A stretch of DNA of 47,113 bases, taken from assembly GCF_000767835.1 (NCBI RefSeq), contig NZ_JPEN01000115.1, positions 1 to 47,113 on the forward strand, in the 5' to 3' direction. Numbering within the stretch: position 1 is the first letter of the stretch; each line of letters opens with the position of its first letter. Origin of the DNA: Streptococcus sinensis. Lineage in GTDB: Bacteria; Bacillota; Bacilli; Lactobacillales; Streptococcaceae. The notes beneath the pieces are model-generated. The model saw only the letters and a list, made by a program, of their open reading frames with translations. It was not told the origin of the DNA and did no database searches. Made by a program: the position numbers and the translations under genes. Below are positions 20,640-33,315 of the stretch, piece after piece.

Positions 20640-21368
20640 CTATAGTTCAACTTGAAAGATTTCCAAGCTCTGTAATTCTTCTTTGGTCAAGCGCCGCCAT
20701 TGACCTAGCTCTAGACTTTCATTTAGCTGCAAAGGCCCCATGGATAAGCGCTGGAGGTCGGTGACTTCCTTCCCACAAGCTAAAACCATGCGCTTCACCT
20801 GGTGAAACTTACCTTCTGAAAGGGTAATCTGCACCCGACTGGTCTCAGTTGTTTCATCCGCTTCTAAGATTTTTAGCTGGGCTGGCTGACAGGTAAAGTC
20901 TTTGAGTTCGATGCCGCTCTCAAAACGCTCAATATCCGCCTGATCCATCAGACCAGCAACCTGAGCCTGATAAAGCTTAGGCACATGACGCTTGGGTGAC
21001 AGCATAGCGTGCGATAATGGGCCGTTATTGGTTAGAAGCAGGAGTCCATGCGTGTCTATATCCAGTCGCCCAACAGGGAAGACTTCCTTTTGACGGGCAG
21101 TATCATCAAGCAAATCCAGAACCGTTCGATGCTGGTCATCCGTCGTGGCTGAAATGACTCCTTTGGGCTTGTTTAAAAGGTAATAAACAAATTTTTCATA
21201 TTTTAATTCCTGACCATCCACCATAATCTGGTCAGACTGTTCATCAATCTGAGTCTTGGCTGATGTTACTACTGCGCCATTGACCCAAACTTGACGCTTT
21301 TTCAACAGTTGTTTGACTTGACTGCGCGAGCCAAGGCCGCTTTCGACTAAAAATTTATCCAGACGCAT
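20640..21368 (-). CDS. rsuA: 16S rRNA pseudouridine synthase, RsuA family
   Basis: Converts a uridine of 16S rRNA (position 516 in E. coli) to pseudouridine. 242 residues with an N-terminal S4 RNA-binding domain (MRLDKFLVESGLGSRSQVKQ). The catalytic motif is FPVGRLDIDTHGLLLLTN, with nucleophile Asp103, and a late motif GKFHQVKRM typical of the family is present. It starts 9 nt downstream of the MFS transporter gene stop and is likely co-transcribed with it. Confidence 0.93.
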   Translation of the reverse strand: MRLDKFLVESGLGSRSQVKQLLKKRQVWVNGAVVTSAKTQIDEQSDQIMVDGQELKYEKFVYYLLNKPKGVISATTDDQHRTVLDLLDDTARQKEVFPVGRLDIDTHGLLLLTNNGPLSHAMLSPKRHVPKLYQAQVAGLMDQADIERFESGIELKDFTCQPAQLKILEADETTETSRVQITLSEGKFHQVKRMVLACGKEVTDLQRLSMGPLQLNESLELGQWRRLTKEELQSLEIFQVEL

Positions 21369-21377
21369 CTTTTCCTC

Positions 21378-22529
21378 CTAAACGGCCGTTTTCTTGACGA
21401 TACTAAAGGCCAACACTGCTATCAAAACCATCAGCGCTCCCAAGATACCGAAGATAAAAGAGGCCTGACTTGAGAAATTGCCAATCAAACTCAACACGAA
21501 GGTTGTAGAAGTGGCTCCGCTACTGCAGCCCAGAATCGCAATCGAAGTTGCTTGATTGAGGGACTTGCTGGGAATCCTCTCAAAAAGAATATGGAAAATT
21601 GCTATCAGACTGATATTATAGGCAAAGCCGGCAGCAATGGTAGTCATGCTCAACAGAAACAGATTGGGTGCAAGACCAATCATGATAAGAGTCAGACCGA
21701 ACACCGCTCCTGCAAGAGTCAGCAAATTTTCCTTAAAATGATGCAGCAGGGGTGAAAAAGATAGGCCTGCTACAATCCCGATTAACTGCATGGCTGAGAG
21801 AATCAGACCAGCTGTCTGAACACTTCCCATACCAGAATTTTCAACAATTCCAGGCACGCGCAGATTGATCACGACATTGCTCAAAACGATCACAGCCGCC
21901 ACAAATGCCAGACCGATTGTCAAAAACCACTGTGAAGCTGTCAAACGTCTTCCTGCCTGATGAGTCTTGTGCTGCTTTTCCTCCTTGCCATAGGGGACAA
22001 AGAGCAAATAGAGTGCCAAAACAATCAGACCTGACGCATAGACCAAGAAAGCGACTTCCCAGCCAAAGCGAAGCAGCTGGCTGACCCCCAGTGTCAACAA
22101 CGCTGTTCCAACAACTTCTGCCGAACCGCGCAAACCCAAAGTCTGAATCCGTTCCTTACCTCTATAACGCTCACTAATGATTGAAATCGCTTTGGCATTA
22201 AGCAGACCAACTCCCATACCAAAGATGAAACGCGAGGCAAAAATCACCCAATAATTCTGATTTAAGAGGGGAACAAAACCGCAGAGAGAAAAAATCAGGA
22301 GCCCCGTCACAATCATCTGTCGCTCGGATAAATATTTCTCAACTCGGCCGTTTAAGAGCAGCATCAGCATAATGCCGGCCGAAGGCAGAGAAACAAGCAA
22401 TTCCACCCAGCTCTCTGGCAGGTCTTTATAGAAGGCAAACATAGCTGATTGAGCACTGGAAACCGAAAATGCTGTAGTCAAAACTAAAGAAAGTGAGAGG
22501 ATACTCACTTTTTCCATAAACTTTTTCAT
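21378..22529 (-). CDS. Major facilitator superfamily transporter
   Basis: Membrane protein of 383 residues with about twelve membrane segments and the MFS loop-2/3 signature region LNGRVEKYLSERQMIVTG, followed by RFIFGMGVGLLNAKAIS. It resembles small drug/metabolite exporters of the DHA1 type, but the substrate cannot be read from sequence. The central loop carries a basic stretch (KEEKQHKTHQAGRR). It is the first gene of a unit with rsuA and has its own promoter at 22561-22589. Confidence 0.9.
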   Translation of the reverse strand: MKKFMEKVSILSLSLVLTTAFSVSSAQSAMFAFYKDLPESWVELLVSLPSAGIMLMLLLNGRVEKYLSERQMIVTGLLIFSLCGFVPLLNQNYWVIFASRFIFGMGVGLLNAKAISIISERYRGKERIQTLGLRGSAEVVGTALLTLGVSQLLRFGWEVAFLVYASGLIVLALYLLFVPYGKEEKQHKTHQAGRRLTASQWFLTIGLAFVAAVIVLSNVVINLRVPGIVENSGMGSVQTAGLILSAMQLIGIVAGLSFSPLLHHFKENLLTLAGAVFGLTLIMIGLAPNLFLLSMTTIAAGFAYNISLIAIFHILFERIPSKSLNQATSIAILGCSSGATSTTFVLSLIGNFSSQASFIFGILGALMVLIAVLAFSIVKKTAV

Positions 22530-22560
22530 TCTATTTTCCTTTAAAAATCACACTCCTTTT

Positions 22561-22589
22561 ATCATACAGTTTTTTAGAAAAAGACGCAA
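22561..22589 (-). promoter_or_regulatory. Promoter of the MFS-rsuA unit
   Basis: Minus strand: TTGCGT (22589-22584), 17 bp, TATGAT (22566-22561). Confidence 0.6.
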
Positions 22590-22692
22590 TCATCTTTTCT
22601 TAAAAAATCGGAAATCCGTCCACCTGTCTCTATTAACGCTACACTGACCACAATAAAAAGGTAGCACCTTCCTTTATTTCTTCTTCAATTTG

Positions 22693-22701
22693 TGTTATGA
22701 T
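22693..22701 (+). promoter_or_regulatory. def extended -10 promoter
   Basis: TGTTATGAT at 22693-22701 is an extended -10; no good -35 seen. AAAAAGGAGAG follows before the ATG at 22726. Confidence 0.55.
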
Positions 22702-22725
22702 GAAGAGTAGAAAAAGGAGAGAATC

Positions 22726-23358
22726 ATGTCTGTTATTGAAAAAACATCTGTTATTGATAAATTAACCAAAGCAGCTCATTTGATTGATATGAGCGATATT
22801 ATCCGCGAAGGCAACCCGACCCTGCGTGCGGTGGCCGAGGAAGTCCGCTTCCCTCTGTCAGACCAGGAAATCATTCTGGGTGAGAAAATGATGCAATTTC
22901 TGAAACATTCTCAGGATCCAGTCATGGCTGAAAAGATGGGCTTGCGTGGCGGTGTTGGTCTAGCAGCTCCCCAGCTGGATATTTCCAAGCGGATTATCGC
23001 TGTTTTAGTCCCCAATCCAGAAGACGAGGAAGGCAATCCACCGAAAGAAGCTTATTCATTGGCTCAAGTCATGTACAATCCCAAAGTTGTTGCCCACTCT
23101 GTGCAAGACGCTGCTCTAGCTGATGGCGAAGGCTGCCTGTCCGTTGACCGAGAAGTGCCAGGCTATGTCGTGCGTCATGCACGGGTGACCGTGGATTACT
23201 TTGACAAGGACGGTCAAAAACACCGTATCAAACTCAAAGGCTACAACTCAATCGTGGTCCAACACGAAATTGACCACACCAACGGCATTATGTTCTACGA
23301 CCGCATTAATGAAAAAGATCCATTTGCAGTGCAAGATGGCATGTTGGTGCTGGAATAA
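22726..23358 (+). CDS. def: Peptide deformylase
   Basis: Metalloenzyme that removes the formyl group from nascent proteins, essential in bacteria. The three motifs are GGVGLAAPQ (residues 75-83), EGCLSV with metal-binding Cys137, and QHEIDHTNG with His180, Glu181 and His184. It has the type 2 insertions usual for Gram-positive enzymes. The N-terminus carries a direct duplication (SVIEKT then SVIDKL) encoded by two 18-nt units starting at 22729 and 22747. This makes the protein longer than the roughly 203 residues I recall for the pneumococcal enzyme. Monocistronic. Confidence 0.98.
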   Translation: MSVIEKTSVIDKLTKAAHLIDMSDIIREGNPTLRAVAEEVRFPLSDQEIILGEKMMQFLKHSQDPVMAEKMGLRGGVGLAAPQLDISKRIIAVLVPNPEDEEGNPPKEAYSLAQVMYNPKVVAHSVQDAALADGEGCLSVDREVPGYVVRHARVTVDYFDKDGQKHRIKLKGYNSIVVQHEIDHTNGIMFYDRINEKDPFAVQDGMLVLE

Positions 23359-23379
23359 AGAACTCACATATATCAAACA

Positions 23380-23413
23380 AAAATACCTAGACGCCTTTAC
23401 GTCTAGGTATTTT
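23380..23413. terminator. Bidirectional terminator between def and the GlsB-type gene
   Basis: Perfect 14-bp stem AAAATACCTAGACG / CGTCTAGGTATTTT (23380-23393 and 23400-23413), 6-nt loop, T-rich on both sides. Confidence 0.93.
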
Positions 23414-23426
23414 CTTTTCCTCTATT

Positions 23427-23657
23427 CTACGTGCCTCGATCCCAGAAAAGAGCCAAAAGGATCACAGCGCCCAGCACTGATGGAAAGATAGCTGTGTCCG
23501 CTAACATCGGTCCCCAGTGGCCAAAAAGCAATTGCCCAAGCCATGAACCAAACCAGCCCAAGAGGATTTTTCCGATACAGCCCATACGCTCCCCACGGCT
23601 AGTGATAGCCCCAGCGATGAGGCCGATAACAAAGCCAACAAACATACTACCAATCAT
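23427..23657 (-). CDS. GlsB/YeaQ/YmgE family small membrane protein
   Basis: Protein of 76 residues with three membrane segments and the glycine-rich family pattern (MFVGFVIGLIAGAITSRG, then GWFGSWLGQLLFG). In Gram-positive bacteria the family is often associated with Gls24/Asp23 stress proteins; no such partner lies next to it here. The molecular role is unknown. AGAAGGA lies just before the ATG. A start at the ATG five codons downstream is also possible. Confidence 0.88.
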   Translation of the reverse strand: MIGSMFVGFVIGLIAGAITSRGERMGCIGKILLGWFGSWLGQLLFGHWGPMLADTAIFPSVLGAVILLALFWDRGT

Positions 23658-23750
23658 ATAGGATCCTTCTTTCTACGTTTCTAGCAATACTTCTCAAGAA
23701 GCAGGCGGGAGCTGGCAGATTAAAAGTGCCATCTAAAGCAGCTTGAAATC

Positions 23751-24992
23751 TTAGATTGCCCAGTCTCCATTGCGGAAGATTGGCACACGGCTGCCGTCTT
23801 CACGGATACCGTCAATATCCATCTGGTTAGAGCCAATCATAAAGTCCACATGGACATCCGAGCGGTTGAGACCTGCTGCTTCTAGCTCTTCTTCAGATAA
23901 ATTCTCTCCGCCGACTACACTAGTCGCATAGGCTGCACCAATAGCCAAGTGGTTAGAAGCATTTTCATCAAAAAGAGTGTTAAAGAAAGTAATGCCTGAC
24001 TGAGAAATCGGGCTTGGATCGGGTACAAGAGCTACTTCACCCAAGGCACGCGCACCAGCGTTTTCAAAGACAAGATCCTTCATAACTTGGTCGCCCTTTT
24101 CAGCAGTAATATCCACAATCTGGCCATCCTTGAAGGTCACCTTGATGCCCTCGATAATGTTGCCATTGTAGCTGAGAGGCTTGGTGCTGGTCACATAGCC
24201 ATCAGCTCGACGGAAGTCTGGTGCTGAGAAGACCTCTTCTGTCGGCATGTTGGCGATGAAATACTCACCCTGAGCATTAAGACTGCCAGCAGACTCCCAG
24301 TGATGGTTCTTAGGCATGCCCAGTATCAAGTCTGTGCCTGGTGCTGTGTAGTGTAAGGCAGTGAATTGCTCCTCATTCAAGATCTTAGCTTTTGAACCAA
24401 GCTTTTCTTCATGGGCCTTCCAAGCTGCAACTGGATCATCCTCATAGACACGGCAGGTTTTAAAAATCTGATCCCAGAGCAAATCTACCGCTTCCTCATC
24501 GCTGGCTGCATTTGGGAAGACCTTCTTAGCCCACTCTGTACCGGCTGCAGCAGCGACTGTCCAGCTAACCTTATTGGATTGGGTTGCGATCCGCATCGGC
24601 TTCATGGCCAGTCCCATAGCTTTAGCAGAAGCCGATAATTTCTCAGCGTCCACGCCGTTCAAAGCCCCCGGATCAGATGAACGCACGCCCAAGCGGCTGG
24701 CTTTCTTTTCAAGGAGATAGTTCATCTCAGCCACCTTATAGTCAGGGACATTGTCCAGACGGTCCATCGGCGCATGGAGGAACTTCTCCCGCGTACTCAA
24801 ATCATCTGCCCACTGGACAATGACTTCGTGAGCCCCCAAAGCATAGGCCTCCTTGACAATCAAGTGTGCCAGCTCACGCTGCTCCACATCAATATTGAGC
24901 GCCACTGTGTGACCCGGCTGCACATTGATACCATTGGCAACCAATAGTTTAGCATATTTTTCTAAGTTTTCTTTAAAATTTGGCAGAACCAT
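23751..24992 (-). CDS. pepS: Aminopeptidase PepS (M29 family)
   Basis: Cytoplasmic metal-dependent aminopeptidase of 413 residues that releases N-terminal residues from short peptides. The M29 family pattern is seen in LNIDVEQRELAHLIVKEAYA-like N-terminal sequence (NIDVEQRELAHLIVKEAY), GVRSSDPGALNGVD, and the C-terminal metal-site region NHLAIGAAYATSV and VHVDFMIGS. GGAG lies 7 nt before the ATG. It starts 21 nt after the small membrane-protein gene and is likely in one transcript with it and polC. Confidence 0.95.
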   Translation of the reverse strand: MVLPNFKENLEKYAKLLVANGINVQPGHTVALNIDVEQRELAHLIVKEAYALGAHEVIVQWADDLSTREKFLHAPMDRLDNVPDYKVAEMNYLLEKKASRLGVRSSDPGALNGVDAEKLSASAKAMGLAMKPMRIATQSNKVSWTVAAAAGTEWAKKVFPNAASDEEAVDLLWDQIFKTCRVYEDDPVAAWKAHEEKLGSKAKILNEEQFTALHYTAPGTDLILGMPKNHHWESAGSLNAQGEYFIANMPTEEVFSAPDFRRADGYVTSTKPLSYNGNIIEGIKVTFKDGQIVDITAEKGDQVMKDLVFENAGARALGEVALVPDPSPISQSGITFFNTLFDENASNHLAIGAAYATSVVGGENLSEEELEAAGLNRSDVHVDFMIGSNQMDIDGIREDGSRVPIFRNGDWAI

Positions 24993-25013
24993 TCTGCTTC
25001 TCCTTTTCTTTTG

Positions 25014-25166
25014 TTATTTCTCTTTAAACAAGGACAGCAAGCTAACCGCTGCCACCGTACCGCAAATCAAGGCGGTCAGTTTCAAAATCGTATCTGGATC
25101 TAGGTCCAGCTGGTAATCAAAAATCTTTTGCGCTGGCTTATCCTGAGCGGAAATGGTCAATTTCAT
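25014..25166 (-). CDS. Small single-pass membrane protein, hypothetical
   Basis: Open frame of 50 codons between polC and pepS. It starts MKLTISAQDKPAQKIFDYQL, has one hydrophobic helix (about residues 28-46, ILKLTALICGTVAAVSLLS), and ends in a short charged tail FKEK. The ATG at 25166 has AAAGAGG 6 nt upstream. It starts 19 nt after polC stops and ends 21 nt before pepS starts, filling the gap exactly as a gene would. I do not recognise a function. The hydrophilic part should face the cytoplasm or outside depending on insertion, which is not predictable with confidence. Confidence 0.75.
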   Translation of the reverse strand: MKLTISAQDKPAQKIFDYQLDLDPDTILKLTALICGTVAAVSLLSLFKEK

Positions 25167-25185
25167 AAAAACCTCTTTCTATATT

Positions 25186-28100
25186 TTAGAAAAACTCATC
25201 AAACAGACTCAACTGGTTATCCTCAGGCATATTACCTAGAATGCCCATGTCGTCCATTTTTTCGACTAGGGTACTAGAGAGGCCGCCGCGTTTGCGGAGC
25301 TCTGTCTTGGAGAGAAATTCGCCTTCTTCCCGCGCTCTAACCACTTGGCGGGCAACGTTGTCACCCAGACCGTCCATAGCAGAGAAAGGAGGGATAAGGG
25401 TATCTCCTTCGATGAGAAATTCGGTCGCATGGCTCTTATAAAGATCCAGCTTCCCGAACTTGAAGCCCCGCTCCAGCATTTCATTGACGATTTCCAGAGT
25501 CGTATAAAGGTCGATTTCCACATTGGAGGCCTCGTTATTCTTGCGCTTGTCAGCGATTTCACTCATCCGGCGCTTGACGGCATCAAGTCCGCCACTCATG
25601 GTCTTGATGTCAAAGGCCTTGGCTCGGATAGAGAAGTAAGCACAGTAGTAATAAAGCGGATGATGCACCTTGAAGTAGGCCACCCGCAGGGCCATCATAA
25701 CGTAGGCTGCCGCATGGGCCTTGGGGAACATGTACTTGATCTTTCCGCAGGACTCAATGTACCACTCTGGCACATTGTTTTCCTTCATGGCTGCAATATA
25801 GCCGTTACGCTCTTCTTCAGAAATCTTTAGCCAGAGGCCCTTCCGCACGCGCTCCATGATCGTAAAGGCCATCTTAGGATCCAAGCCCTTGTGCATGAGG
25901 TAAACCATGATGTCGTCCCGACAGCCGATAACGGTGGACAGGTCGGCAATCCCTTGCTTGATCAAGTCTTGAGCATTACCTAGCCAAACGTCCGTACCAT
26001 GAGAGAGACCAGATAGCTGTAAGAGCTCCGCAAAGGTCGTCGGATGGGTCTCATCAACCATTCCCCGTACAAAATTGGTCCCAAACTCCGGAATTCCTAG
26101 CATACCAGTCGGCGTGCCGATTTGCTCCTCAGTCACACCCAAAATGTCTGTTCCAGAAAAGAGGGCCATGACACCAGCATCATCCATAGGAATGTCATTT
26201 GGATCAATGCCAGATAAGTCCTGAAGCTTCCGAATCATGGTCGGATCATCGTGTCCCAGAACGTCTAGCTTGAGGACATTTTCATCGATATCATGGAAGT
26301 TAAAGTGGGTGGTCTGCCACTCGGCTGTCACATCGTCAGCTGGATATTGGACCGGTGTAAAGTCATAAACATCCATGTAGTTAGGGATAACAACGATTCC
26401 ACCCGGGTGTTGTCCAGTCGTCCGCTTGACTCCAGCAGCTCCCTGCGCCAGACGCTCAACTTCTGCGTCCCGGTAGAACTTCCCGTAGTCGCGCTCGTAG
26501 CCCTTGACAAATCCATAAGCCGTCTTAGCCGCAACGGTACCAACTGTACCAGCCCGAAAGGCATACTCCGCACCAAAGATATCCCGCACGTCCAAGTGGG
26601 CGCTCGGCTGATCCTCTCCAGAGAAGTTCAAGTCAATATCGGGTACCTTGTCCCCGTCAAATCCAAGGAAGGTCTCAAATGGAATATCCTGACCGTTCTT
26701 GCTCAGCTTGTGACCGCACTTTGGACAATCCTTATCCGGCATATCAAAGCCAGAACCATAGGAGCCATCCGTGATGAACTCGCTGTATTGGCATTTGTCA
26801 CAGACATAGTGGGGAGACAAAGGATTAACCTCGGTAATTCCAATCATGGTCGCGACAAAGCTGGATCCGACAGACCCCCGTGAGCCTACCAGATAGCCCC
26901 GTTCATTGGAGCGTTGGACCAGCATCTGCGATGCCAGATAAATCACGGCAAAACCATTCCCCAAGATGGAGGTCAGCTCTTTTTCGATCCGCAAGTCTAC
27001 GATATCTGGTAGCGGATTGCCATAAATCTCAAAGGCTTTTTGATAGGTCAGCTCGGCAACTGTCTCCTCAGCCTTGTCAATGAAAGGCGTATAGAGGTCG
27101 CCCTTGACCACCTCTACCGGCTCAAAGGTCTCCGCCAGCTGATTTGGATTGGTGATGACCAACTTCTTAGCCAAGTCCTCCCCCAAGAAGGCAAATTCGT
27201 CCAGCATTTCATTGGTGGTTCGGAAGTGAGCCTTAGGAAGCGGAGCCGGCTGGGCATTTTCACCGTGACCAATGGTCCGGTTAATCATAGCTCCCTGACC
27301 TAGACTCCGGACGATAATCTCGCGATAGATTTCTTCTTCCGGCTCAATATAGTGGACGTTCCCCGTCGCAAGGACAGGCTTGCCCAAGCGATCTCCGACC
27401 TCAATCAGATTACGAATAATGGTCTGCAGTTCTTCCTGGTCCTTGATCTGCTCCTTGGCAATCAGCGGTTCATAGATAGCTGGCGGCATGACCTCGATAA
27501 AGTCATAATACTTGGCTACTTCGACAGCCGCATCCACCCCCTGAGAGACAACAGCATCATAGACTTCGCCTTCTGAGCAGGCTGAGCCCAGAATCAGGCC
27601 TTCACGATGGGCATCCAGCACGGTCCGTGGAATTCGCGGGACACCTTCAAAATACTTGGTATTGGACAGACTGACTAACTTGAAAATATTCTTTAGTCCC
27701 GTCTGATTTTTCACATAAATGGTCGCATGCTTGACCCGAGCCTTCTTGTAGGAATTCTCATCGACCAGATCCGTATTGAGATCCTTGAGATTGGTCACAC
27801 CATGCTTTTCAGCCACATCCTTGATAAAGATAAAGAGGAGGCGGCCCGTCGCTTCCGCGTCATAGTTGGCCATGTGATGATGCTCCAGAGCAATCTGGAA
27901 ACGCTTGGTCAAAGGCCCCAGACCATGACGCTTGTATTCTGGATAGAGGTTGCGGGCAAATTCCAGCGTGTCAATGACCGGCTGAGTAATTTTTTGCAGG
28001 CCATGACGCTCATAGTTGACACTCATAAAGCCCACGTCAAACGTGGCATTATGGGCAACGAGGACACTGTCCTTGCAAAATTCTTGAAATTCTTTCAGCA

Positions 28101-29574
28101 CTTGCTCAAGTGGTTTGGCATTGCGGACATGCTCATCTGTTATCCCGGTCAAGTCTGTCGTAAAGGCCGACAGAGGATGACCGGGATTGATAAACTCATC
28201 AAACTCTGCGATGATATTGCCCTTGTGCATCTTGCTGGCCGCAACCTGAATCAAGTCATTATAGACCGCCGAAAGCCCTGTTGTTTCCACGTCAAAGACC
28301 ACATAGGTCGCATCGCTCAGCGCCATGTCCACTTCATTGTAGACGATGGGCACTCGGTCTTCTACAATATTGGCCTCCATACCGTAAATCAGCTGAATAC
28401 CAGCTTTCTTGGCAGCCTTGTAGCCATGGGGAAAGCTCTGCACATTGCCATGGTCAGTAATGGCGACAGCCTTGTGGCCCCACTTGGCTGCCGTTGCAAT
28501 GATTTCCTCGACCTCAGGAAGGGCGTCCATAGTAGACATATTGGTATGGGCGTGAAACTCGACTCGTTTCTGCCCCTCAGGCATCAAGTCCTTGCGCTCA
28601 TAGTGGGTAACGGCCTGCACATCCTGCACATTCATGGTCAGGTCGCGGGTGAAGTTGTTCATCTCCACATTTCCCCGCACGCGCAGCCAAGCACCTTTCT
28701 TAATCATGTCAAACTTCTTGGCTTCTTCTTCGTTTTTCATCCATTTCTGCAAAGAGAAGCTGGAAGTATAGTCTGTCATCTTGAAATTGAGCAAGACCCG
28801 GCCGGTCCGAGTGACCTTCTGCTCTAGATCAAAGACCATTCCCTCGAAGACCAGACGGTTTTCCTCAGTCTGAACTTCGATCATAGGGGTAATCTCTGCC
28901 TTATCTAGATTTGGCTTTGCTGCAGCCTTACGAGCTTGGAAGTCGTAGGTCGGCTTTTCCTCTGGCGGCGGTGCCATCTGCTGGAGAGATTCCATGGCTT
29001 TGAGCGCCTCTTCATTAGCCGCCTGAATAATCTTGTCATTCTCCGCTTGGAAATTCTCGGCTTGCTGCTGGGTCAGCTCATCGCTATGCTGGACCTGACA
29101 GGTCAGATGAGGAAAGCCGTACTTGACCAGCTGCTGGCTGAGGTTAGGCAGGTGGTTCTTGCGAAAATGTTCTGTATCAATGGTCGAAGCCCCCTCAATC
29201 AGCAGCTTGTGCCCATCCAAATGAACCTGTAAATCCTGATAAAGACTCTTAAAACTATGACTGGCACAAGGTCCCTCCTCAAAGGCCAGCTGGTAATAAG
29301 CCTGCAAGAGCTCATCCGATACCTGAGGAGCCTGACAGTGAATTTCAAAAACGGCTTGATTGCCCGTCTTAGAAAACTCTTGAGCTAGGCGCTTCTGCAA
29401 TTCCCGAAAAATCTCAATGGGCAGAATATTCTCAAAAGAAAAATGAAACTCCCAGACCCGACTGACCTTGTGGACCAGAACCTTCTCAATTTCTGCATTC
29501 AAAAAGGCCTCTGAATTTCTCATTTCCAGTGGCATATCCAGCTGATTCATTAAAATTTCAAACTTGTTTGACAT
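25186..29574 (-). CDS. polC: DNA polymerase III alpha subunit, PolC type
   Basis: Main replicative polymerase of low-GC Gram-positive bacteria, with built-in 3'-5' proofreading. 1462 residues, full length. Parts in order: an N-terminal domain, an OB-fold (about residues 235-330), a PHP domain starting [16 protein letters not shown] (about 340), and the DEDD exonuclease inserted in it ([16 protein letters not shown], about 425). A zinc-binding region CDKCQYSEF ... CPKCGHKL follows (about 923-950), then the polymerase motif [13 protein letters not shown] (about 978) and the thumb and finger domains. The C-terminus QLSLFDEFF looks like a sliding-clamp-binding tail. GAGG lies 7 nt before the ATG. 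Confidence 0.99.
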   Translation of the reverse strand: MSNKFEILMNQLDMPLEMRNSEAFLNAEIEKVLVHKVSRVWEFHFSFENILPIEIFRELQKRLAQEFSKTGNQAVFEIHCQAPQVSDELLQAYYQLAFEEGPCASHSFKSLYQDLQVHLDGHKLLIEGASTIDTEHFRKNHLPNLSQQLVKYGFPHLTCQVQHSDELTQQQAENFQAENDKIIQAANEEALKAMESLQQMAPPPEEKPTYDFQARKAAAKPNLDKAEITPMIEVQTEENRLVFEGMVFDLEQKVTRTGRVLLNFKMTDYTSSFSLQKWMKNEEEAKKFDMIKKGAWLRVRGNVEMNNFTRDLTMNVQDVQAVTHYERKDLMPEGQKRVEFHAHTNMSTMDALPEVEEIIATAAKWGHKAVAITDHGNVQSFPHGYKAAKKAGIQLIYGMEANIVEDRVPIVYNEVDMALSDATYVVFDVETTGLSAVYNDLIQVAASKMHKGNIIAEFDEFINPGHPLSAFTTDLTGITDEHVRNAKPLEQVLKEFQEFCKDSVLVAHNATFDVGFMSVNYERHGLQKITQPVIDTLEFARNLYPEYKRHGLGPLTKRFQIALEHHHMANYDAEATGRLLFIFIKDVAEKHGVTNLKDLNTDLVDENSYKKARVKHATIYVKNQTGLKNIFKLVSLSNTKYFEGVPRIPRTVLDAHREGLILGSACSEGEVYDAVVSQGVDAAVEVAKYYDFIEVMPPAIYEPLIAKEQIKDQEELQTIIRNLIEVGDRLGKPVLATGNVHYIEPEEEIYREIIVRSLGQGAMINRTIGHGENAQPAPLPKAHFRTTNEMLDEFAFLGEDLAKKLVITNPNQLAETFEPVEVVKGDLYTPFIDKAEETVAELTYQKAFEIYGNPLPDIVDLRIEKELTSILGNGFAVIYLASQMLVQRSNERGYLVGSRGSVGSSFVATMIGITEVNPLSPHYVCDKCQYSEFITDGSYGSGFDMPDKDCPKCGHKLSKNGQDIPFETFLGFDGDKVPDIDLNFSGEDQPSAHLDVRDIFGAEYAFRAGTVGTVAAKTAYGFVKGYERDYGKFYRDAEVERLAQGAAGVKRTTGQHPGGIVVIPNYMDVYDFTPVQYPADDVTAEWQTTHFNFHDIDENVLKLDVLGHDDPTMIRKLQDLSGIDPNDIPMDDAGVMALFSGTDILGVTEEQIGTPTGMLGIPEFGTNFVRGMVDETHPTTFAELLQLSGLSHGTDVWLGNAQDLIKQGIADLSTVIGCRDDIMVYLMHKGLDPKMAFTIMERVRKGLWLKISEEERNGYIAAMKENNVPEWYIESCGKIKYMFPKAHAAAYVMMALRVAYFKVHHPLYYYCAYFSIRAKAFDIKTMSGGLDAVKRRMSEIADKRKNNEASNVEIDLYTTLEIVNEMLERGFKFGKLDLYKSHATEFLIEGDTLIPPFSAMDGLGDNVARQVVRAREEGEFLSKTELRKRGGLSSTLVEKMDDMGILGNMPEDNQLSLFDEFF

Positions 29575-29601
29575 GACATTTCCTCGTACAGTAGTGACCC
29601 T

Positions 29602-29610
29602 ATTTTACCA
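29602..29610 (-). promoter_or_regulatory. polC extended -10 promoter
   Basis: Minus strand TGGTAAAAT (29610-29602) about 30 nt upstream of the polC start; no good -35. Confidence 0.55.
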
Positions 29611-29691
29611 TAAATCAGCACTTTTTTCGACAGAAAAAGAGTCAGACAAACTTGCCCGCTCTTTGTTCATATTACAAGAAAGCCAAGAGTT

Positions 29692-30075
29692 TTACCTCAG
29701 CACCGCTTCTGCCAGCGCTTTTTGGATAGCAATGACACTTTTATCACTCCGGAAGGTCAGAGTTTCAGCTGGCTCCTCAGCGCTAGAAACCCAGATTTTC
29801 AGCTCAGCGTCTAGATCAAAGTGACCAGCCGTTTCCACTGAAAAGCGAGAAATGGAGCGATAAGGATAAGACTTATAAGCTGTTTTCTTGCCTGTCACTC
29901 CCTGCTTATCCACCAAGATTAACCGCTTATCTGTAAAGACAATCAAGTCGCGAATGAGGCTAAAAGCTAGTTCCACATTCTCTGTTGATGTCAGAATATC
30001 CTCCAATTGTCTTTCCGTTTTTTCAATATCTTTCTGAGAGGCATTGCCTAATAAACCACTGAATAATCCCATCAT
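29692..30075 (-). CDS. Bacterial PH-domain protein
   Basis: Protein of 127 residues of the bacterial pleckstrin-homology type. A helical start (MGLFSGLLGNASQKDIEKTE) is followed by the beta-rich core LIVFTDKRLILVDKQGVTGKK, YKSYPYRSISRFSVETAG and LKIWVSS, closing with a helix (SVIAIQKALAEAVL). Such domains form ring-like oligomers in known structures; the role is unknown. GGAGG lies just before the start, and two ATG codons in tandem open the frame. It sits between proS and polC, apparently alone. Confidence 0.88.
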   Translation of the reverse strand: MMGLFSGLLGNASQKDIEKTERQLEDILTSTENVELAFSLIRDLIVFTDKRLILVDKQGVTGKKTAYKSYPYRSISRFSVETAGHFDLDAELKIWVSSAEEPAETLTFRSDKSVIAIQKALAEAVLR

Positions 30076-30129
30076 TTAGTCCTCCAATCTATTTTTTCCT
30101 ACTATAGCATTTTCAAGACCAATAAGCAA

Positions 30130-30158
30130 AAGAAAACTGCCAGACAAAACTGGCAGTT
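30130..30158 (-). terminator. proS terminator
   Basis: Minus strand AACTGCCAG (30158-30150) / CTGGCAGTT (30143-30135), 6-nt loop, followed by TTTCTTTTGC. Confidence 0.85.
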
Positions 30159-30162
30159 GATT

Positions 30163-32028
<1,866 letters not shown>

Positions 32029-32058
32029 TCATAAAATATTTTTCAATCTTTTAAAATG

Positions 32059-33315
32059 TTAGAAGAACAATTTCATAATATCATTCCAAGTCACAGCAAT
32101 CATGAGGACAACCATGACAGCTACCCCTGCAAGGGTAACATAGCTTTCTGTTTCCCGTTTCAAGGGTTTGCGACGGATAGCCTCAAGGATATTGAGGACA
32201 ATTTTTCCACCGTCCAAGGCTGGAATCGGAATTAGATTAAAGATCCCGATATTAAGGGATAGCATGGCTAAGAGACTCAGAATAGCCGGCAAGCCCTGCT
32301 GAGCTGCCTGACTGCTGACATTATAAATAGCAACTGGGCCACCTAATTTATTTAAATTAAAATTAAAAATCAAATCTTTCAAAGCCGTCAAAATCCGACC
32401 TGTAGTCGTCCAAGTAGCGGTAAAGCCTCCGATCACCTTGTCCCAAAAACCAGTCTTGATAGCAGGCGAAACGCCCAATAGATAGCGATCACCCTCTTTT
32501 TTGGGTTCAATGTCCACTTTCTGGATTTTGCCACCACTCTTATAAGTGATGGTCAGTTTTGGTGCATCTGCCTTATCTTTCGTCGCTTCTGACACTGCAT
32601 CGGTCAGGTCACCCCAGTTTGCAATCTCATAATTGTTGACTTTCAGAATCTGGTCATTGCTTTTCACCCCTGCCTTTGCAACGGCGCCACCTTCCAGCAC
32701 CTGAAAATGATTGCTGTTTTCATCTTGGACACCGCCTTGGAGAAAGGCCAAGAACATGAAAACTAGAATACTCAAAATGAAATTGTTCATGGGGCCTGCA
32801 AAATTGGTGATGAGACGCCCCCAAATAGTCGCATTTTGATACTGGACATCCAGCGGAGCAATCCGAACTTCCGTTCCGTCTTCCTCAACAATGGTCGCAT
32901 CGTGGTCAACAGAATAAGTCTTGGGCTCATCCAAGACCAGCCCTGTAATCTCCAGCTTTTCTTCAAAATCAAAGCCGGTCACATTCATGGGCAGAGCTGT
33001 CTGATCAATTTTCTTGCCGGACAGATTAATTCGCACGACCTTTCCGTCTGCGTTCAGGGTCAGACTAGCCGGCATACCCGTTTTGATTTCTGTCGAATCC
33101 TCGCCCCAGCCAGCCATGCGGACATAGCCACCTAACGGCAGAATCCGAATCGTGTAGGCTGTTCCGTCCTTGCCAATATGAGCAAAGATTTTCGGCCCCA
33201 TCCCAATAGCAAACTCTCGAACTAGAATTCCTGATTTTTTGGCAAAGTAGAAATGTCCAAATTCATGGACAACCACAATAATGCCAAAAATAATGATAAA
33301 GGTTATAATCTGCAT
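32059..33315 (-). CDS. eep: Site-2 intramembrane metalloprotease (RseP/Eep)
   Basis: Membrane zinc protease of 418 residues that cuts transmembrane segments, including leftover lipoprotein signal peptides that become pheromones. The zinc site HEFGH is at residues 17-21 in the first membrane helix, and the third ligand lies in [11 protein letters not shown] near the C-terminus. A PDZ domain occupies about residues 200-290 ([17 protein letters not shown]). Upstream is an unusually long 349-bp gap before cdsA, with its own likely promoter at 33452-33460. Confidence 0.96.
   Translation of the reverse strand: MQIITFIIIFGIIVVVHEFGHFYFAKKSGILVREFAIGMGPKIFAHIGKDGTAYTIRILPLGGYVRMAGWGEDSTEIKTGMPASLTLNADGKVVRINLSGKKIDQTALPMNVTGFDFEEKLEITGLVLDEPKTYSVDHDATIVEEDGTEVRIAPLDVQYQNATIWGRLITNFAGPMNNFILSILVFMFLAFLQGGVQDENSNHFQVLEGGAVAKAGVKSNDQILKVNNYEIANWGDLTDAVSEATKDKADAPKLTITYKSGGKIQKVDIEPKKEGDRYLLGVSPAIKTGFWDKVIGGFTATWTTTGRILTALKDLIFNFNLNKLGGPVAIYNVSSQAAQQGLPAILSLLAMLSLNIGIFNLIPIPALDGGKIVLNILEAIRRKPLKRETESYVTLAGVAVMVVLMIAVTWNDIMKLFF

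Noticed and set aside
27727-28827. 366-codon plus-strand frame opposite polC
   Set aside because: It lies wholly antisense to an essential, full-length gene, lacks a ribosome site and recognisable domains, and arises from the codon bias of polC. Similar antisense frames at 25345-25830, 26293-26883 and elsewhere were rejected for the same reason.
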